A stretch of 64,000 bases of DNA, from the NCBI RefSeq assembly GCF_002160015.1, contig NZ_NFJT01000007.1, positions 61,555 to 125,554 of the forward strand, in the 5' to 3' direction. Within the stretch, counting starts at the first letter, position 1, and each line of letters starts with the position of its first letter. Below are positions 15,808-24,516 of this stretch, piece after piece. The stretch is from Anaerofilum sp. An201. Its GTDB lineage: Bacteria; Bacillota; Clostridia; Oscillospirales; Ruminococcaceae. The position numbers and the translations under genes were made by a program. The notes under the pieces are model-generated. The model had not been told where the DNA came from. It saw only the letters and a list, made by a program, of their open reading frames with translations, and made no database searches.

Positions 15808-15840
15808 ATTATAGCACGCGCGGCGCAGATGTGGTATGAT
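15808..15840. promoter_or_regulatory. divergent promoters, nnrD and sirtuin genes
   Basis: A minus-strand TATAAT (15808-15813, preceded by TGC) serves nnrD. A plus-strand TATGAT (15835-15840, in TGTGGTATGAT) serves the sirtuin gene. The two -10 elements are only 21 bases apart, so the promoters are back to back and could compete. Confidence 0.6.
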
Positions 15841-15877
15841 GAAGAAAAGGGTTTTGCCCATCCAAGGAGGTATCGCC

Positions 15878-16594
15878 ATGACCGAAGAAAAACAGCGTCT
15901 GGAAGCGCTGATCGCCCAAAGCCGCCGCATCGTCTTTTTCGGCGGCGCGGGGGTGAGCACCGAGAGCGGCATCCCGGACTTCCGCAGCCAGGACGGCCTG
16001 TACAACCAGCAGTGGGCCTGGCCGCCGGAGGAGATCCTCAGCCACGACTTCTTTTTCTCCCACACCGCGGAATTTTTCCGGTTCTACCGCGAGAAGATGC
16101 TGGTGAAGGCCGCGCCGGGCGCGGCGCATTTGCGCCTGGCGGCGCTGGAGGCGGAGGGCAAGCTCACCGCCGTCATCACCCAGAACATCGACGGCCTGCA
16201 CACCGACGCGGGCAGCAGGCGGGTGTATGAGCTGCACGGCAGCGTGCGGCGCAACCACTGCCTTTCCTGCGGGGCGGCATACGGGCTGGAGCTGCTGGAA
16301 AACACCGCCGGCATCCCCCGCTGCCCGGCCTGCGGCGGGCTTGTGAAGCCGAACGTCGTGCTCTACGGCGAGGGGCTGGACAGCGAAGTGCTGGCCGGTT
16401 CCATCGCGGCGCTGCGCGCGGCCGACCTGCTGATCGTGGGCGGCACCTCGCTGGCGGTCTACCCGGCGGCGGGCCTTCTGCGCTACTACGACGGCGGGCC
16501 GCTGGTGGTCATCAACCGCACCCCCACCCCCGCCGACCGCCTGGCCGACCTCGTCATCCGCACCCCCATCGGGCAGACGCTGGCGCCGGTATAA
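15878..16594 (+). CDS. NAD-dependent protein deacylase, sirtuin family
   Basis: A 238-residue Sir2 protein. The Rossmann NAD site is [21 protein letters not shown] and the catalytic His in YELHGS follow, then a zinc site CLSCGAAYG...[21 protein letters not shown] is the second NAD-binding segment. The residues YREKM (in FYREKML) sit where class III sirtuins have a desuccinylase Tyr/Arg pair, but whether this is a true class III motif is unclear. ATG 15878 follows AAGGAGG. No acetyltransferase neighbour is adjacent. Confidence 0.95.
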   Translation: MTEEKQRLEALIAQSRRIVFFGGAGVSTESGIPDFRSQDGLYNQQWAWPPEEILSHDFFFSHTAEFFRFYREKMLVKAAPGAAHLRLAALEAEGKLTAVITQNIDGLHTDAGSRRVYELHGSVRRNHCLSCGAAYGLELLENTAGIPRCPACGGLVKPNVVLYGEGLDSEVLAGSIAALRAADLLIVGGTSLAVYPAAGLLRYYDGGPLVVINRTPTPADRLADLVIRTPIGQTLAPV

Positions 16595-16647
16595 AACGCA
16601 CACATCCCCTCCCGGCCCATATACTGGGCAAAAGGAGGGGATGTTTT

Positions 16648-17406
16648 GTGACTGATTGGATGCGATACGGCGCGGCGGGCCTCGCCGCCACCGTGCTGCC
16701 TTTTCTGTGCACCTCCACCGGCGCGGCGGCGGTGTTCCTCACCCGGCCGGGCGGCGGCGCCAAGCGGATGCGCGCGCTGCTGGGCTTCGCGGCGGGGGTG
16801 ATGCTGGCGGCCAGCGTGTTCAGCCTGCTGCTGCCGGCAGCCCAGCAGGCCGAGGCGCTGGGGGTCCCCGGCTGGGCGGCGGCCTGCGGCGGCTTCGCGG
16901 CGGGCGCGGCCTTCCTGCTGGCGCTGGACCGCCTGCTGGCCCGCACAGGGGGCCGGCGGCGGCGTCTGGCGGGGTTTGCCATCACGCTGCACAACCTGCC
17001 CGAAGGGATGGCGGTGGGCCTGGCGGCCGCGCTGGCCCTGAAAAGCGGGGTGGGCCTGGCGGCCGGCGCCGGGGCGCTGGCGCTGGGGGTGGGCATCCAG
17101 AACCTGCCCGAGGGCGCGGCGGTCAGCCTGCCGCGGTGTCAGCAGGGGGGGAGCCGCCCCCGCGCCTTTCTGGCGGGGGTGCTGTCCGGTCTGCCGGAAC
17201 CGGCGGGCGGGTTCGCGGCGGGCGCGCTGGCCGGTCTGGCCGCCCCTGCGCTGCCCTGGATGCTGGCCTTTGCGGCGGGCGCGATGGTGTATGTCAGCGC
17301 CGAGGAGCTGATCCCCACCGCCAGCGCCGGCGAGGACCGCGCGGGCACGCTGGGCCTTTTGGCGGGGTTCGTGCTGATGATGGCGCTGGATATGGCGCTG
17401 GGCTGA
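16648..17406 (+). CDS. ZIP family divalent metal transporter
   Basis: A 252-residue integral membrane protein with about eight hydrophobic segments. The two ZIP metal-site motifs are HNLPEGMAVGLA (helix 4) and GIQNLPEGAAVSLP (helix 5), where the usual His is replaced by Gln in the second. AEELIPTA ends the family pattern. ZupT-like proteins import zinc, iron or manganese. GTG at 16648 is the start, 7 bases after AAAGGAGGGG. The gene is 53 bases downstream of the sirtuin gene and may share its transcript; a zinc link to the sirtuin is only speculation. Confidence 0.92.
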   Translation: MTDWMRYGAAGLAATVLPFLCTSTGAAAVFLTRPGGGAKRMRALLGFAAGVMLAASVFSLLLPAAQQAEALGVPGWAAACGGFAAGAAFLLALDRLLARTGGRRRRLAGFAITLHNLPEGMAVGLAAALALKSGVGLAAGAGALALGVGIQNLPEGAAVSLPRCQQGGSRPRAFLAGVLSGLPEPAGGFAAGALAGLAAPALPWMLAFAAGAMVYVSAEELIPTASAGEDRAGTLGLLAGFVLMMALDMALG

Positions 17407-17407
17407 T

Positions 17408-17881
17408 TCACAGCCGGGTGCGCCGCCAGTACTCGCCCATGCTCTGGCCGGGGGTGCTGGTCACCTCGTTGGCCAGATACCCGGCCAGCTCGCCCGGCTC
17501 CCACAAAAGCGCCTGCTGCACCGAGGAAAACTCCACCTCGGCGTAGAAAAACTCGCCCGGCTGCCCGGCGTCCACCCGGTTCACCTCCAGCACGAGGCCG
17601 TCCGGCAGGGCATAGCGGCGCTGCTGCTTTTCGATCAGCGGGCGGCCCACCACCTTCTCCAGCCGGGCAAACTGTTCCGCCGTCAGCGGCAGCTCGATCT
17701 CCTCGCGCGCCAGCGTGCCCGCCCCCTTGATGCACAGCACATAGTCGGTGTGTTCGCCGCACCGCTCGCTGCGGATGCGCACGGTGGGCCCCAGCGAGAG
17801 GTACCCCTGCCGCATCTCGATGCGGGCGGTCTCGGGCAGGGTGGGCCAGCCGTCGGTGAGCCATTTGCGTTCGATCTCCAT
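17408..17881 (-). CDS. CYTH domain protein (triphosphate tunnel metalloenzyme)
   Basis: A 157-residue protein starting MEIERKW, the ExExK signature of CYTH/TTM proteins. It continues with alternating charged strands (RQGYLSLGPTVRIRSE, DYVLCIKG, EEIELPL, YAEVEFSS) that line the beta tunnel. Relatives hydrolyse inorganic triphosphate or thiamine triphosphate. The last ~20 residues (NEVTSTPGQSMGEYWRR) are typical of the bacterial short form. It converges on the ZIP gene with one base between stops. An AAAGGAGC ribosome-binding site precedes ATG 17881. Confidence 0.92.
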   Translation of the reverse strand: MEIERKWLTDGWPTLPETARIEMRQGYLSLGPTVRIRSERCGEHTDYVLCIKGAGTLAREEIELPLTAEQFARLEKVVGRPLIEKQQRRYALPDGLVLEVNRVDAGQPGEFFYAEVEFSSVQQALLWEPGELAGYLANEVTSTPGQSMGEYWRRTRL

Positions 17882-17910
17882 AGGGCTTGCTCCTTTCGTT
17901 TTGCGCTTTC

Positions 17911-17943
17911 ATTATACACCCCGGGCGCAAAATATGGTATACT
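17911..17943. promoter_or_regulatory. divergent promoters, CYTH and methyltransferase genes
   Basis: A minus-strand TATAAT (17911-17916) lies 30 bases before the CYTH start. A plus-strand TGGTATACT (TATACT 17938-17943) lies about 40 bases before the methyltransferase start. Confidence 0.65.
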
Positions 17944-17979
17944 GTACCTATACTTTACAAGAAAACGAGGAGCATCGCC

Positions 17980-19206
17980 ATGAAACAGACCCGCCCCTGG
18001 CCCGCCTTTTCCGTCACCCGCAAGGCCGAGACCGCCCTGCACAGCGGTCATCCCTGGGTGTACGACACCGAGATCACCGCCGCCCCCGACACCCTCCCCG
18101 CCCCCGGCGCGATCGTGGACGTGTTCGGACCGAAGGGCAGCTGGCTGGGCGCGGGATTTTTCAGCCCCTCCAGCAAGATCCGGGTGCGCATCGTGTCCCG
18201 CAATGCCAACGACCGGATGGACGAGAACTTCTGGAAGCGCCGTCTGGAATACGCCTGGGCCTACCGCAAGGCGGTGCTTGCGCCCGAGGAGCTGGACTGC
18301 TGCCGCATCGTGTTCGGCGAGGCGGACAGCCTGCCCGGCCTGACGGTGGACCGCTTCCACGACCTTTTGTCGGTGCAGATCCTGTCGGTGGGCATGGAGG
18401 CGATCAAGGACACGCTGCTGCCCGCGCTGGCCGAACTGCTGCGCGCCGACGGCCAGACCATCCGCGGCATCTACGAGCGCAACGACGTGGCTCTGCGCGA
18501 GCGGGAGGGCCTTGCGCAGTACAAGGGCTGGTATCCGCTGGGCACCGACCCCGGCAGCCCCTGCACCGAGATCTGCGAGAACGGCGTCTATTACGCGGTG
18601 GACGTGGAGAACGGCCAAAAGACCGGCTTTTTCCTCGACCAGAAATACAACCGCCAGGCGGTGGCACGCCTTGCGCGGGGCAAGCGGGTGCTGGACTGCT
18701 TCACCCACACCGGCAGCTTTGCGCTGAATGCGGCGCGCGGCGGCGCGGCCCACGTGACGGCGGTGGACGTGAGCCAGACGGCGGTGGAGATGGCGCGCGC
18801 CAACGCGGTGCGCAACGGCCTGGACAACCGGATGGACTTTCTGTGCGAAAATGTGTTCGACCTGCTGCCCCGGCTGGAAAAAGAGGGCTGTCCCTACGAT
18901 TTCATCATCCTGGACCCGCCCGCCTTCACCAAATCCCGCAAGACCACCCAGAACGCGCTGCGGGGCTACAAGGAGATCAACTACCGGGCGATGAAGATGC
19001 TGCCGCGGGGCGGCTATCTGGCCACCGCCAGCTGCAGCCACTTCGCCACCGAGGAGCTGTTCCGCAAGATGCTGGCCAGCGCGGCGGCCGACGCCGGGCG
19101 CAGCCTGCGCCAGATCGAGGCGCGCCAGCAGTCGCCCGACCACCCCATCCTGTGGAACGTCCCGGAGACCGATTACCTCAAGTTTTTCCTGTTCCAGGTG
19201 GTGTGA
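17980..19206 (+). CDS. RlmI-like class I SAM-dependent rRNA methyltransferase
   Basis: A 408-residue protein with an N-terminal PUA-like domain (HPWVYDTEI, GAIVDVFGPKGSWLGAGFFSP) and a C-terminal Rossmann methyltransferase. The SAM motif is VLDCFTHTGSFALNAARGGA. The catalytic loop LDPPAFTKSRK and the later SCSHF, with its Cys, match the RlmI/YwbD m5C-methyltransferase family that acts on 23S rRNA. GAGGAGC supports ATG 17980. The position after rplL, where rpoB often sits, is noted separately. Confidence 0.93.
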   Translation: MKQTRPWPAFSVTRKAETALHSGHPWVYDTEITAAPDTLPAPGAIVDVFGPKGSWLGAGFFSPSSKIRVRIVSRNANDRMDENFWKRRLEYAWAYRKAVLAPEELDCCRIVFGEADSLPGLTVDRFHDLLSVQILSVGMEAIKDTLLPALAELLRADGQTIRGIYERNDVALREREGLAQYKGWYPLGTDPGSPCTEICENGVYYAVDVENGQKTGFFLDQKYNRQAVARLARGKRVLDCFTHTGSFALNAARGGAAHVTAVDVSQTAVEMARANAVRNGLDNRMDFLCENVFDLLPRLEKEGCPYDFIILDPPAFTKSRKTTQNALRGYKEINYRAMKMLPRGGYLATASCSHFATEELFRKMLASAAADAGRSLRQIEARQQSPDHPILWNVPETDYLKFFLFQVV

Positions 19207-19358
19207 ACGTGAGGTTTTGCCGAAATGCACAAAAAGTCCCGCTGTTTTTTGGCGCTGCGATTGGCAAATCCCCCTGCCTGTCGGGCTGGTTCGACATGCT
19301 TTGTGTTCCGAGTGTGTTATATTGAATACGCACCCTTAACAAATATACACTGTCAAAC

Positions 19359-19407
19359 GCACGGCGGCGGCTTTGTCCTCTTGTGGGACGGAGCCGCCGC
19401 CGTGTGT
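19359..19407 (+). terminator. strong stem-loop 150 bases after the methyltransferase gene
   Basis: CACGGCGGCGGCT (19360-19372) / AGCCGCCGCCGTG (19392-19404) with an inner GTCC/GGAC stem, followed by TGTGTTTGG. It could terminate the methyltransferase transcript or be a short RNA: a TATATT -10-like element lies at 19318-19323. Confidence 0.5.
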
Positions 19408-19433
19408 GTTTGGCGGGAGGGGGAGAGGCGTTC

Positions 19434-19570
19434 GGTACGGCCGGCTTCCCCCCGAGGGGGAAGCTGTCAGGCGCAGCCTGACTGATGAGGGGAGGGCTTG
19501 CCCCTCTGCACCCGCTTGCGGCAAAGCGCGGCAAATCCGCCGGACTCCCCCTCATCCGCCGGGGGAAGGC
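19434..19570 (+). repeat. rearranged copy of the GC-rich intergenic repeat
   Basis: Module B comes first: GTACGGCCGGCTTCCCCCCGAGGGGGAAG, then GTCAGGCGCAGCCTGAC TGATGAGGGG. About 50 bases later comes a fragment of module A (CCCTCATCCGCCGGGGGAAGGC). The gap 19207-19600 contains this, the stem-loop above and no gene I can support. Confidence 0.8.
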
Positions 19571-19599
19571 ATTTTGCCCGGCACAGCGCCCATTTTCGC

Positions 19600-19641
19600 G
19601 CAAAAAAGCCCGGCGCATCCACAGACGGGATGCGCCGGGCG
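19600..19641 (-). terminator. rplJL terminator
   Basis: GCCCGGCGCATCC (19608-19620) / GGATGCGCCGGGC (19628-19640), followed on the minus strand by TTTTTTGCG. It starts 23 bases past the rplL stop and closes the ribosomal operon. Confidence 0.92.
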
Positions 19642-19663
19642 GTTGAAACGAATTCGTGAGAAC

Positions 19664-20038
19664 TTATTTCAGCTCGATCTTCGCGCCAGCCTCTTCCAGC
19701 TTCTTCTTCAGCTCTTCGGCCTCGGCGGTGGGAACGGCCTCCTTCAGGGTCTTGGGAGCCTCGTCAACCAGAGCCTTCGCTTCCTTCAGGCCCAGGCCGG
19801 TGGCCTCCTTAACAGCCTTGATGACAGCCATCTTGTTGGCGCCAACTTCAGCCAGAACAACGTCGAACTCGGTCTTCTCCTCGGCAGCGGGAGCGGCGGC
19901 AGCAGCGCCGGCAACCATAACGGGAGCAGCAGCAGACACGCCGAACTCCTCTTCGATGGCCTTGACCAGCTCGTTCAGCTCCAGAACGGTGAGGGCCTTT
20001 ACTTCTTCAACAATAGCAGTGATCTTCTCAGAAGCCAT
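19664..20038 (-). CDS. rplL: 50S ribosomal protein L7/L12
   Basis: A 124-residue acidic stalk protein. The N-terminal dimerisation helix pair ([29 protein letters not shown]) is followed by an Ala-rich hinge and the C-terminal globular domain (EKTEFDVVL...[27 protein letters not shown]). It recruits translation GTPases. ATG 20038 follows GGAGGTAA. It is 59 bases after rplJ and is the last gene before the operon terminator. Confidence 0.98.
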   Translation of the reverse strand: MASEKITAIVEEVKALTVLELNELVKAIEEEFGVSAAAPVMVAGAAAAAPAAEEKTEFDVVLAEVGANKMAVIKAVKEATGLGLKEAKALVDEAPKTLKEAVPTAEAEELKKKLEEAGAKIELK

Positions 20039-20097
20039 GGTAGTTACCTCCAATATGTTTGAATTTTTCAGTCTTGTGCAGGGCTGTTATGCGGCTC

Positions 20098-20613
20098 TCA
20101 GGCCACTTCGCCGCCCTCGGCGTTCTTCTCGGCGATGGCATTGATGGCCACGGCCAGACCGCGCAGGTTGCCGGTAAGGGCACTGAGCAGCATGGACAGC
20201 AGGCCCTCGCGGCCGGGCAGCTTGGCCAGCTCTTCCACTTCAGCCTTGCTCATGGCAGCGCCGTCCATATAACCGGCCTTGATGCTGAAAGCGCCTTTGG
20301 AATCCTCGGCAAACTTGTTCAGGATCTTGGCGGCCACGATGGGGTCTTCCTTCGAGATGGCCAGAGCGGTGGAGCCTTCCAGCACCTCGCTGATGCCCTC
20401 CACGCCGGTGTCCTTGATCGCCAGACGCAGCATGGTGTTCTTCACAACGCTGTACTCCACGCCGGCCTCACGCAGCTCCTTGCGAAGCTTGGTATCGTCG
20501 GCAACGGAAATACCCTTGTAGTCCACCACAACGCCGGCCACGGAACCCGCGATCTTCTCGCGCAGTTCAGCGACGTAGGCCTGCTTCTGGCTCAAAATCT
20601 TCTCACTGGGCAA
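20098..20613 (-). CDS. rplJ: 50S ribosomal protein L10
   Basis: A 171-residue stalk-base protein: VAGVVVDYKGISVADDTKLRKELREAGVEYSVVKNTMLRLA is the conserved rRNA-binding region, and the C-terminal helix that binds L7/L12 dimers follows. The frame begins with TTG at 20613 (TTG CCC AGT GAG), 7-8 bases after GAGGTG, an unusual start for a highly expressed gene. It is preceded by an L10-leader-type attenuator and its own promoter, the classical autoregulated arrangement. Confidence 0.97.
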   Translation of the reverse strand: MPSEKILSQKQAYVAELREKIAGSVAGVVVDYKGISVADDTKLRKELREAGVEYSVVKNTMLRLAIKDTGVEGISEVLEGSTALAISKEDPIVAAKILNKFAEDSKGAFSIKAGYMDGAAMSKAEVEELAKLPGREGLLSMLLSALTGNLRGLAVAINAIAEKNAEGGEVA

Positions 20614-20639
20614 TTCGTTTCACCTCGTTTCAACTACTC

Positions 20640-20790
20640 GCTAACGCGCCGCAAACAAAAACGCCTCTTTTCCAGGCACAGCCGAAAAAGAGGCGGAAAA
20701 ATCCATCTTCGATGACATTCACGCGTTTCTCGGCAGGCAGATCAACTCGTTTACACCTTGCGGCGCCTGCTGTCTTAAAAACAGCATTCA
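20640..20790 (-). promoter_or_regulatory. L10 (rplJ) mRNA leader with attenuator
   Basis: The minus-strand leader between promoter and rplJ has the order expected of the Firmicutes L10 leader: a GACAGCAGGCGCCGCAAGGTGT segment, GCCTGCCGAGAAA, then a terminator hairpin (bases 20660-20697, CGCCTCTTTT/GAAAAGAGGCG) followed by TTTTTG. L10(L12)4 binding would favour termination and repress rplJL. Confidence 0.85.
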
Positions 20791-20791
20791 T

Positions 20792-20821
20792 AGTATACCA
20801 TGCCGGCACGCAGTGTGTCAA
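20792..20821 (-). promoter_or_regulatory. promoter of rplJL
   Basis: On the minus strand TTGACA (20816-20821), 18 bases, TATACT (20792-20797, in TGGTATACT). It lies between rplA and the L10 leader, making rplJL a separate transcription unit. Confidence 0.85.
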
Positions 20822-20837
20822 CAGGTTTTTTCAAAAA

Positions 20838-21533
20838 TTATACGCCGTACTTGTTGGCGCTCAGGCGGATGCCGGGGCCCATGGTGGAAGCCACGGTGGC
20901 GCTGCGGATGTACTGACCCTTGGCAGCGGCGGGCTTCGCCTTCACGATGGCGTCCATAACGACCTTCAGGTTCTCACCCAGCTTCTCGGGGCCAAAGCTG
21001 GCCTTGCCGATGGGCACATGGATGATGTTCTGCTTGTCCAGGCGGTACTCGATCTTACCGGCCATGGCCTCGCGCACAGCGCGGCCCACGTCGGGGGTCA
21101 CGGTGCCGGCCTTGGGGTTGGGCATCAGGCCGCGCGGGCCCAGGATCTTACCCAGACGGCCAACCTGGCCCATCATGTCGGGGGTGGTCACCAGCACGTC
21201 GAAGTCGATGAAGCCTTCGTTCTGGATCTTGGCCACCAGATCGGCGTCGCCCACCATCATGGCGCCGGCTTCCTCGGCGGCCTTGGCGGCGTCGCCCTTG
21301 GCGATGGCGATGACGCGCACGTTCTTACCGGTGCCGTTGGGCAGCACCACAGCGCCGCGGACCTGCTGGTCGGCGTGGCGGCTGTCAACGCCCAGACGGA
21401 CATGCAGCTCGACGGTCTCGTCGAACTTGGCCTTGGCGGTCTGGCAGCAGATGGCCAGGGCCTCCTCGCTCTCGTACAGCTTGGTACGATCTACGAGCTT
21501 CTTGCTATCAACATAGTGTTTGCCGTGTTTCAT
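20838..21533 (-). CDS. rplA: 50S ribosomal protein L1
   Basis: A 231-residue protein of standard L1 length with [16 protein letters not shown] at the start and the family signature [19 protein letters not shown]...[21 protein letters not shown]1 binds the 23S rRNA stalk near the E site and also its own mRNA. ATG 21533 follows GGAGGAGAA. It follows rplK by 55 bases in the conserved rplKA pair. The rplJL promoter lies immediately downstream. Confidence 0.98.
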   Translation of the reverse strand: MKHGKHYVDSKKLVDRTKLYESEEALAICCQTAKAKFDETVELHVRLGVDSRHADQQVRGAVVLPNGTGKNVRVIAIAKGDAAKAAEEAGAMMVGDADLVAKIQNEGFIDFDVLVTTPDMMGQVGRLGKILGPRGLMPNPKAGTVTPDVGRAVREAMAGKIEYRLDKQNIIHVPIGKASFGPEKLGENLKVVMDAIVKAKPAAAKGQYIRSATVASTMGPGIRLSANKYGV

Positions 21534-21588
21534 TACTTCTCCTCCTGTGGTAAATCGGATTCAGTTCCTCCCACGAATGGCGGGTGTG

Positions 21589-22014
21589 TCAGTCCACAAC
21601 CGTGATGCCCATGCTGCGGCAGGTGCCGGCGATCATGCTGATGGCGGACTCGATGTTGGCCGCGTTCAGGTCGGGCATTTTGGTGGTGGCGATCTCCTGC
21701 AGCTGGGCACGGGTGATGGTGGCGACCTTGGTCTTGTTGGGCACGCCGGAACCACTCTCGATGCCGCAGGCCTTCTTGATCAGAACGGCCGCCGGAGGGG
21801 TCTTGGTGATGAAGCTGAAGGAACGGTCGGCATACACGGTGATCACCACGGGGATGATATAGCCGATGTCGTTCTTGGTGCGCTCATTGAATTCTTTGGT
21901 GAACGCCATGATGTTCACGCCATGCTGACCCAGAGCAGGACCAACAGGCGGCGCCGGGGTTGCTTTGCCGGCGGGGATCTGAAGCTTGATATAGCCAGTT
22001 ACCTTTTGCGCCAT
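21589..22014 (-). CDS. rplK: 50S ribosomal protein L11
   Basis: A 141-residue protein: [43 protein letters not shown], the thiostrepton-region N-terminal domain, then the rRNA-binding C-terminal domain ending [10 protein letters not shown]. It sits at the GTPase-associated centre. ATG 22014 is chosen because GGAGGTGCAG lies just upstream; a longer frame to 22089 crosses GC-rich spacer without support. Confidence 0.98.
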   Translation of the reverse strand: MAQKVTGYIKLQIPAGKATPAPPVGPALGQHGVNIMAFTKEFNERTKNDIGYIIPVVITVYADRSFSFITKTPPAAVLIKKACGIESGSGVPNKTKVATITRAQLQEIATTKMPDLNAANIESAISMIAGTCRSMGITVVD

Positions 22015-22157
22015 TTTAACTGCACCTCCATGAATTTGTGGTAAGTTAGCGGGCTGCGGCCTGCCGGCCGTGCCCTCCCACGGGCGCACACCCTGTGCGC
22101 CCTATAAAAACCGCACCTGGCGGCTCTTACCATGTGTTTTGTTTGTGTGTCTTGGAA

Positions 22158-22679
22158 TCAGATGGGTTTTACCTGCGCCAGTTCCAGCTCGGCGGGGGTC
22201 TCCCGTCCGAACATCGAAACGGTCACACGGACCTGGTTTTTGGGGATGTCGATCGCGTTCACGATGCCCACAAACCCGGCCAGCGGCCCGGCGGTGATCT
22301 CGACATTGTCGCCCACCTCATAGTCCACCGTCAGCTGCTCGTGTGTATCCACGCCCAGCGCGTCCACCTCGCTTTGCGACAGAGGGACGGGCTTGGACGA
22401 CGGGCCCACAAAGCCCGTCACGCCGCGGCAGTTGCGCACGATGTACCAGCTTTCGTCGGTCATCACCATCTTCACCAGCACATAGCCGGGGAAGAGCTTG
22501 CGCTCCACCATGCGCTCTTTGCCGTCCTTCAGCTCGGCCACCTGTTCGGTGGGCACGCGCACTTCGTGGATCAGGTCCTGCAAACGACGGTTTTCCACGA
22601 TGGTTTCCAGATTGGTTGCCACCTTATTCTCATAGCCGGAATAGGTATGCACGACATACCACATTGCTTGTTCTGCCAT
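22158..22679 (-). CDS. nusG: transcription termination/antitermination factor NusG
   Basis: A 173-residue protein with the NGN domain (WYVVHTYSGYENKVATNL, LFPGYVLVKM, WYIVRNCRGVTGFVG) and a C-terminal KOW domain (GDNVEITAGPLAGFVGIVNAI). NusG couples RNA polymerase to ribosomes or Rho. It is preceded by secE and followed by rplK. The 143-base spacer before rplK holds a CCGC-loop-GCGG-TTTTT element and a GGGCGCAC/GTGCGCCC hairpin, which may attenuate transcription there. Confidence 0.98.
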   Translation of the reverse strand: MAEQAMWYVVHTYSGYENKVATNLETIVENRRLQDLIHEVRVPTEQVAELKDGKERMVERKLFPGYVLVKMVMTDESWYIVRNCRGVTGFVGPSSKPVPLSQSEVDALGVDTHEQLTVDYEVGDNVEITAGPLAGFVGIVNAIDIPKNQVRVTVSMFGRETPAELELAQVKPI

Positions 22680-22718
22680 CCTTACACCTCCGCTTGCGTG
22701 TGTTGCGTGCTTTTTGGC

Positions 22719-22982
22719 TTACGCGCCCACAGCCAGCCGGACCAGCCAGCCGAACGCGGTATCCAGCCCCAGCACCACCACAGAGGAGATCAGCATCACA
22801 ACCAGCACCACGATGCTGTTGTTGATCACCTGGGATTTGCTGGGCCACACGACCTTTTTCATCTCGCTTCTCACATCGCGGAAGTACTTTGCAATGCGGG
22901 AGAAAAAGCCCTTGATGCCGGCGATGAAGCCCTTCTTCGGCTTCTTGGCGGGCTTTTCATTCTTGGTCGCTTTGTCTGCCAT
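22719..22982 (-). CDS. secE: preprotein translocase subunit SecE
   Basis: An 87-residue protein with a Lys-rich N-terminus, the conserved amphipathic SecE segment RDVRSEMKKVVWPSKSQV, and one C-terminal transmembrane helix (IVVLVVMLISSVVVLGLDTAFGWL). It stabilises SecY in the translocon. It lies between rpmG and nusG, the universal order. Confidence 0.97.
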   Translation of the reverse strand: MADKATKNEKPAKKPKKGFIAGIKGFFSRIAKYFRDVRSEMKKVVWPSKSQVINNSIVVLVVMLISSVVVLGLDTAFGWLVRLAVGA

Positions 22983-22997
22983 AATGCTCCGCCTTTC

Positions 22998-23147
22998 TTA
23001 CTTGGTCTCGCGATGAACAGTATGCTTTTTGCAGAAGCGGCAATACTTTTTCATCTCCAGCCGGTCGGGGCTGTTCTTCTTGTTCTTCATGGTGTTGTAA
23101 TTGCGCTGTTTGCACTCCGTGCAGGCCAGTGTAATCTTCACTCTCAT
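22998..23147 (-). CDS. rpmG: 50S ribosomal protein L33
   Basis: A 49-residue protein, [22 protein letters not shown]...[18 protein letters not shown]. Both CxxC pairs are present (CTEC and CRFC), so this is the zinc-binding C+ form. It is the first gene of the rpmG-secE-nusG-rplKA transcript, 15 bases upstream of secE. The minus-strand ribosome-binding site GGAGGTGCC precedes ATG 23147. Confidence 0.97.
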   Translation of the reverse strand: MRVKITLACTECKQRNYNTMKNKKNSPDRLEMKKYCRFCKKHTVHRETK

Positions 23148-23252
23148 TCTCTTCGGCACCTCCATTTAACGGTTCGTTTAGCCTCCCTCATGCAGACAGG
23201 GACGTGCGCAAAACTGCACACAAAAAAATACCCCTGCACAAGAGGTAAAGTT

Positions 23253-23261
23253 ATCATACCA
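23253..23261 (-). promoter_or_regulatory. promoter of rpmG-secE-nusG-rplKA
   Basis: TGTGGTATGAT on the minus strand (TATGAT 23253-23258), an extended -10 with no clear -35, about 105 bases before rpmG. Confidence 0.6.
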
Positions 23262-23346
23262 CACTCCTCGCCCTTCCGTCAAGCCCCGAATGCGGGTTTT
23301 TCCGGTTTTTTCGGGGTTCTGGGGGCGGATTGCCCCGTTTTGGGGG

Positions 23347-23376
23347 GTGACAAACCGGAATGAAATGTGCTATGAT
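23347..23376 (+). promoter_or_regulatory. promoter of the ddl-murI-argS cluster
   Basis: GTGACA (23347-23352), 18 bases, TATGAT (23371-23376, preceded by TGC), 66 bases upstream of ddl. Confidence 0.6.
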
Positions 23377-23442
23377 AATCATACTTATGGAACGGACCCC
23401 GCGTCCGCCATCCTTTATATAAAGAAAGAAGGGGCTTTTCCC

Positions 23443-24516
23443 ATGCAGAAACTTCGATGTGCGCTGCTGTTCGGCGGCGTTTCCAGCGAACACGAGATCA
23501 GCTGCAAATCGGCCGCCACCTGGGCGCGCAACCTCTCGCCCGAGCGGTACGACGTATATTATATCGGTATCACCAAAGCCGGCCGCTGGCTGCATGTCAC
23601 CGGCACGCCCGACGAGATCGAGTCGGGCGAATGGGCGCAGAAGGGCTACAGCGAGTGCACCCTCTCCCCCAGCCGCGCGCACCACGGCCTGGTGGAGTTC
23701 GCGCCGGACGCCACCCGCATCCTGAAACTGGACGTGGTGCTGCCGGTGCTGCACGGCAAGAACGGCGAGGACGGCACGGTGCAGGGCCTGCTGGAGCTGG
23801 CGGGCCTGCCCTATGTGGGCTGCGGCGTACTGGCCAGCGCGGTGTGCATGGACAAGGCGGTGGCCAACACCCTGCTGGACGCCGCGGGCGTCCCCCGCTG
23901 CGCCTGGGACTGGGCCTGGCGGCATGAGACCGCCGACTTCGACACCCTCGAGGCGCGCCTCGCCCGCAAGCTGGGCTATCCCATCTTCGTCAAGCCCGCC
24001 AACGCGGGCAGCAGCGTGGGCATCAGCAAGGCCGCCGACAAACAGGCGCTGCGCCGCGCCATCGAGGTGGCGCTGGCCGAGGACGAGAAGGTGGTCTTTG
24101 AGCGGTTCGTGAAGGGGCAGGAGATCGAGTGCGCGGTGATCGGCAACCGCGATCCCCACAGCACCCTGCCCGGCGAGATCCTGGCCAGCCAGGAGTTCTA
24201 CACCTACGACGACAAGTATGTCGCCGGCACCTCCCGCACTCAGATCCCGGCCAACCTCTCGCCCGAGATGCAGCAAAAGGTGGCCGCCATCGCCGAGAAG
24301 GCGTATAAGGCGCTGGGCTGCGAGGGGCTTGCGCGGGTGGACTTCTTCGTGGAGAAGGACACCGGGCGGGTGCTGCTGAACGAGATCAACACCCTGCCCG
24401 GCTTCACCGCCATCAGCATGTACCCCCAGCTGATGGTCCACGCCGGCACCCCGCTGCCGCAGCTGCTGGACCGGCTGGTGGACCTGGCACTGGAAAGGGC
24501 GGAGCAGCATGGATAA
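23443..24516 (+). CDS. ddl: D-alanine--D-alanine ligase
   Basis: A 357-residue ATP-grasp enzyme making D-Ala-D-Ala for peptidoglycan. Landmarks: LFGGVSSEHEISCKSA, VLHGKNGEDGTVQGLLELAGLPYVGCGVLASAVCMDK, FVKPANAGSSVGISK, ARVDFFVE and NEINTLPGFTAISMYPQL. The omega-loop reads EFYTYDDKY, with Tyr in the position associated with D-Ala rather than D-lactate specificity (Phe), so normal vancomycin-sensitive termini are predicted. ATG 23443 is about 10 bases after GAAGGGG. It overlaps murI by 8 bases. Confidence 0.97.
   Translation: MQKLRCALLFGGVSSEHEISCKSAATWARNLSPERYDVYYIGITKAGRWLHVTGTPDEIESGEWAQKGYSECTLSPSRAHHGLVEFAPDATRILKLDVVLPVLHGKNGEDGTVQGLLELAGLPYVGCGVLASAVCMDKAVANTLLDAAGVPRCAWDWAWRHETADFDTLEARLARKLGYPIFVKPANAGSSVGISKAADKQALRRAIEVALAEDEKVVFERFVKGQEIECAVIGNRDPHSTLPGEILASQEFYTYDDKYVAGTSRTQIPANLSPEMQQKVAAIAEKAYKALGCEGLARVDFFVEKDTGRVLLNEINTLPGFTAISMYPQLMVHAGTPLPQLLDRLVDLALERAEQHG

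Noticed and set aside
22080..22135. Possible rplK leader regulatory RNA
   Set aside because: Two short hairpins are present between nusG and rplK, but they match no known L11 leader and could be ordinary spacer structure.
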